NCBI GenBank assembly: GCA_000482145.1
Contig: AUXH01000261.1
Location: 1-25,357, forward strand
DNA length: 25,357 nucleotides
Direction of reading: 5' to 3'
Origin: Strigomonas culicis
Lineage: Eukaryota > Euglenozoa > Kinetoplastea > Trypanosomatida > Trypanosomatidae
Numbering within the stretch: the first letter of the stretch is position 1; each line of letters opens with the position of its first letter. The translations under genes were made by a program, and so were the position numbers. The notes beneath the pieces are model-generated. The model did no database searches, was not told the DNA's origin, and saw only the letters and a list, made by a program, of their open reading frames with translations. Below, in pieces: positions 23,049 through 25,357 of the stretch.

Positions 23049-25357
23049 CTAGTGGCCGTGCGCCGTGGGATACGTCGGGATGCCGCCGCCGCCGCCGCCG
23101 CCGCCGCCCTCGACGTCATACGGCTCCGCGCCCTCCTCGCCCTCTGCCTCCTCGTCACTGCCGTGCGGCGGCAGGTCGTACACCTCCCCGTCGATGATGA
23201 GCTGCGTCGGCCGCGCCTTCTTGGCGAGGTCGTCCTCGCTCTCCTCGTCGTGGCTGCGCTGTGACACACTCAGCGGCGCGGTCCCCGTGCCGCACGACGA
23301 GCGGCTGTTCTCCAGCGACGCGCGCACGTAGGGTGTGAAGGCGGCGGGGCCGCTCATGCCGCCGACCAGCGCCCCGGAGCTGCTGCTGACGCCGTCGTTC
23401 ATATGCAGCACCGCCACGTTCTGCGACGCGTGGCCGCGGATGCCGTACTCCTCGTGCGTGACGGACGACTGCCGGCTGCTGTTGTCCCCATCGTTCACGT
23501 CCCCGGGCGTCTCCGCGCGGCCGTGCGCAGGAAAGCTGGCGCTCTCCGTCGGCATGTTCACCACCGGCGGAAAGCGCGGCTCGCCGCCCTCCACCTCCGC
23601 CAGCGGCAGCTGCTGCTGCTGCTGCGGTGGCGGCGGCGGGCCGCTGGGCGACGCCTGGCGCTCGAAGCTGGCGCTCGCCAGGAAGGGCTGCATCTGCGGC
23701 GGCGGCGGCGCCGGCGGCGGCGTCGCGTCGAGCCGCGTGCCCTCCGCCGGCGGCGTCGGGGCCGACACACCGCGCGACGAGGCGACGGAGTGGTCGCTCG
23801 CCGACGGCGGCGACGTGGCCGCCGCCGCGCCGCCAGACAGCCGCGCCGCCGGCTGGCTCGCGCGGACGACGGTGGAGGGGATGCGCGGGATGCCCTCGTT
23901 CGCGGTGAGGCTCGGCGACAGCGACATGGGCTCCGGCCCCGCGGCGGCCGGCAGCAGCGCCGCCGCGTCATGAAGCGATGTGGCGCTCAGTGGCGCGGCG
24001 GCCGGCCTGACGATCTCCGGCAAGTGCTGCGCCACAGGGGGCGGGAGCGCGGCGGCCGCGGCCTTCGGCTGGCGCGGCACGGCCGGCAATGCCTCGCTGG
24101 TGGCGGCCGCGGGCGGCTGTCGGTGGGCGAGCGGCGACTGGCGGCACGGCGGCGGCGGCGGCGGCGGCGGCGCGTGTACGGGCGGCGGCGGCATCTGGCG
24201 GTACGGCGACGCCGCGGCTGGCACCGGCGGCTGGTGGTACGGCGACGGTGGCTGCTGCTGCTGGTGATAGTATAGCGACGGCGGCTGCTGGTACGGCGAC
24301 GCCGCGGCTTGCACCGGCGGCTGGTGGTACGGCGACGGTGGCTGCTGCTGCTGGTGATAGTATGGCGGCGGCTGGTGGCGGTACGGCGACGGCGGCAGGA
24401 TGGATGGGAGGCCCGCGCGCTCCGCCACGGCGGGCGGCGGCGGCTGGCGGTACATGCGGCGGTAGTACGGGTCCTGCGGGAGCGCGTCCGAGGAGGCGAC
24501 GGAGGCCGTCGGCGATGGGGGGCGGCGGTCCCCCGGCGGCTCCATCGGCAGCGGCGGCGCCCGGAAGTAGGGCTGCACCGGCGGCAGCGCCACCTCCTGC
24601 GGCGGCGGCGGGGGGCCCTCGATGCGCCGCGGCTGTGCGTCGCCGGCCGCCGGCGGGCGGTACGCCGTGTCGTGCGTGAGCTTGCCGGTCGCGACCTGCT
24701 GCACGTGGCGCTGCAGCAGGTAGCCGCGGTGGCCCTGGCGCGCGGCGTCGGGGTCCACCACCGTGTGGGCCGGGTAGGGCTCCGCGGCGTCCGGGCGGCC
24801 CCGCAGCGGCTCGCCGCTCGGCCCGTACACCACCGGCAGCGCCGGCACGAGTTGCCGCGTCTCCGGCTCCACGCCGGCCGGGTCGCGCGTCGTGGCGACC
24901 GCCGGGCGGTTCGTTCGGCGCACCCACCGCCGGCCGTCGTTCAGGAGGTAGTCTGGCAGGAAGGGCTCGCCCCGCTCGTGGACGGCGCCGTAGTAGGCGT
25001 GTAGCAGCTGTGCGAAGCGCACCGGGTCCTGTAGCACGAGCTCCTCCGCGCTGGTGAGCCCCGCCGCGTCGGTCGGGTCCGGCGCGTCGGGGTCGAAGGG
25101 CTCCGGCAGGCGCAGGTAGCGCACCTTGTACTCCGACTTGGTGAGCGTCGTCGTCGAGATGTGCATCGCGCCGCCCGCCTCGGTCGGGAAGGCGCGGCTG
25201 TCTGGCGGGGCGTAGGCCGCGGGCGGCTCCGGCGCCGCCGTGGCGGCGGCGGCCGGCCGGTACGGCACCAGCTGCGCCGAGGGCTCGCTCGCCTTGGCGG
25301 CGGGGCGGGGCTGCGAGGCCGGCCTGGGGGCGCTGCCCTTCTGCGGCTTGCGCGCGG
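23049..25357 (-). CDS. Pro/Tyr/Gln-rich low-complexity protein, 5' end beyond window (partial, hypothetical)
   Basis: An open frame runs from TAG at 23049-23051 to the window edge with no stop. The codon at 25266-25268 that could be taken as a start is GTG, and no ATG in this frame lies upstream of it within the window. The gene therefore continues outside, and at least 769 codons are visible. A conserved-looking segment lies near 24900-25150 (KSEYKVRYLRLPEPFDPD, then RFAQLLHAYYGAVHERGEPF, then LPDYLLNDGRRWVRR). The middle is Pro/Tyr/His/Gln-rich, with a 90-bp duplication at 24201-24380. The C-terminus has QLIIDGEVYDLPPHGSDEE, an acidic patch and a nine-Gly run. No TM segment is seen. A disordered scaffold or condensate-type protein is possible; the function is unknown. 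Confidence 0.85.
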   Translation of the reverse strand, partial: ARKPQKGSAPRPASQPRPAAKASEPSAQLVPYRPAAAATAAPEPPAAYAPPDSRAFPTEAGGAMHISTTTLTKSEYKVRYLRLPEPFDPDAPDPTDAAGLTSAEELVLQDPVRFAQLLHAYYGAVHERGEPFLPDYLLNDGRRWVRRTNRPAVATTRDPAGVEPETRQLVPALPVVYGPSGEPLRGRPDAAEPYPAHTVVDPDAARQGHRGYLLQRHVQQVATGKLTHDTAYRPPAAGDAQPRRIEGPPPPPQEVALPPVQPYFRAPPLPMEPPGDRRPPSPTASVASSDALPQDPYYRRMYRQPPPPAVAERAGLPSILPPSPYRHQPPPYYHQQQQPPSPYHQPPVQAAASPYQQPPSLYYHQQQQPPSPYHQPPVPAAASPYRQMPPPPVHAPPPPPPPPCRQSPLAHRQPPAAATSEALPAVPRQPKAAAAALPPPVAQHLPEIVRPAAAPLSATSLHDAAALLPAAAGPEPMSLSPSLTANEGIPRIPSTVVRASQPAARLSGGAAAATSPPSASDHSVASSRGVSAPTPPAEGTRLDATPPPAPPPPQMQPFLASASFERQASPSGPPPPPQQQQQLPLAEVEGGEPRFPPVVNMPTESASFPAHGRAETPGDVNDGDNSSRQSSVTHEEYGIRGHASQNVAVLHMNDGVSSSSGALVGGMSGPAAFTPYVRASLENSRSSCGTGTAPLSVSQRSHDEESEDDLAKKARPTQLIIDGEVYDLPPHGSDEEAEGEEGAEPYDVEGGGGGGGGGIPTYPTAHGH
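23082..23108. repeat. (GCC)9 trinucleotide run coding nine Gly
   Basis: A perfect trinucleotide run near the 3' end of the Pro/Tyr/Gln-rich gene, encoding a nine-glycine run close to the C-terminus. It is likely length-polymorphic. Confidence 0.95.
24201..24380. repeat. 90-bp direct tandem duplication in coding sequence
   Basis: Two 90-bp units (24201-24290 and 24291-24380) align without gaps and are nearly identical over the first ~73 bases, with one G/T difference at 24220/24310. The last part of the unit has diverged. Each unit encodes 30 residues including YYHQQQQPPSPYHQPP. A short partial unit starts at 24381. Confidence 0.93.

Noticed and set aside
22832..23269. Minus-strand 145-codon frame overlapping the end of the Pro/Tyr/Gln-rich gene
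   Set aside because: Its upstream part is a shadow of the real gene in another frame and the rest is spacer; no domain or conserved composition.
25266..25268. Start of the Pro/Tyr/Gln-rich gene at 25268
   Set aside because: The codon is GTG, not ATG, and the frame stays open to the window edge, so the true start lies outside.
13823..25357. Functional operon linking the mitochondrial genes
   Set aside because: Kinetoplastid polycistrons usually group unrelated genes, and unrelated proteins are interspersed here, so adjacency alone is not evidence.

Overview
The window looks like nuclear DNA of a trypanosomatid (kinetoplastid) protist. All eleven protein genes lie on the minus strand, one after another, with no visible introns or strand switch. 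Coding DNA is GC-rich and is separated by AT-rich spacers full of homopolymers and microsatellites. Most starts are preceded, in the minus-strand sense, by a pyrimidine tract and an AG, as expected for spliced-leader trans-splicing acceptors. This fits a segment of one polycistronic transcription unit read from 25357 towards 1. All three stop codons are used as ordinary stops (TAG seven times, TGA three times, TAA once), so there is no sign of stop reassignment. The genus cannot be told from this evidence.

In transcription order: (1) a Pro/Tyr/Gln-rich low-complexity protein cut at its 5' end by the window edge (23049-25357); (2) a probable mitochondrial ribosomal protein uL30m (21173-21817); (3) a six-TM rhomboid-fold protein with a mitochondrial-type N-terminus and no catalytic Ser/His, the best candidate for a TimRhom-type subunit of the trypanosomal inner-membrane presequence translocase (19498-20691); (4) a Siw14/OCA-type phosphatase-fold protein whose CX5R loop lacks the arginine (16587-18893); (5) a leucine-rich-repeat protein with an almost perfectly regular 45-residue two-repeat register (13823-16093); (6) a large disordered Ser/Arg/Ala protein with a 24-bp coding tandem repeat (10677-13211); (7) a divergent mitochondrial peptide-deformylase-like protein (8966-10102); (8) Pescadillo/Nop7, a 60S ribosome biogenesis factor (6600-8606); (9) a short-chain dehydrogenase/reductase (5248-6081); (10) a 277-residue protein of unknown function (3905-4738); (11) a 1009-residue protein with degenerate LRRs and a long disordered tail (185-3214).

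Neighbouring genes in trypanosomatid arrays are usually not functionally linked, so no operon-like pathway is claimed. Three genes point to the mitochondrion (uL30m, rhomboid-like, PDF-like) and one to nucleolar ribosome assembly. The most interesting content is a set of apparently catalytically altered enzyme folds, the regular LRR array, and a recurring CA-rich element just upstream of several start codons. I found no tRNA, rRNA, CRISPR array, transposase or retroelement. The many long plus-strand reading frames opposite the genes look like by-products of GC-rich codon usage.
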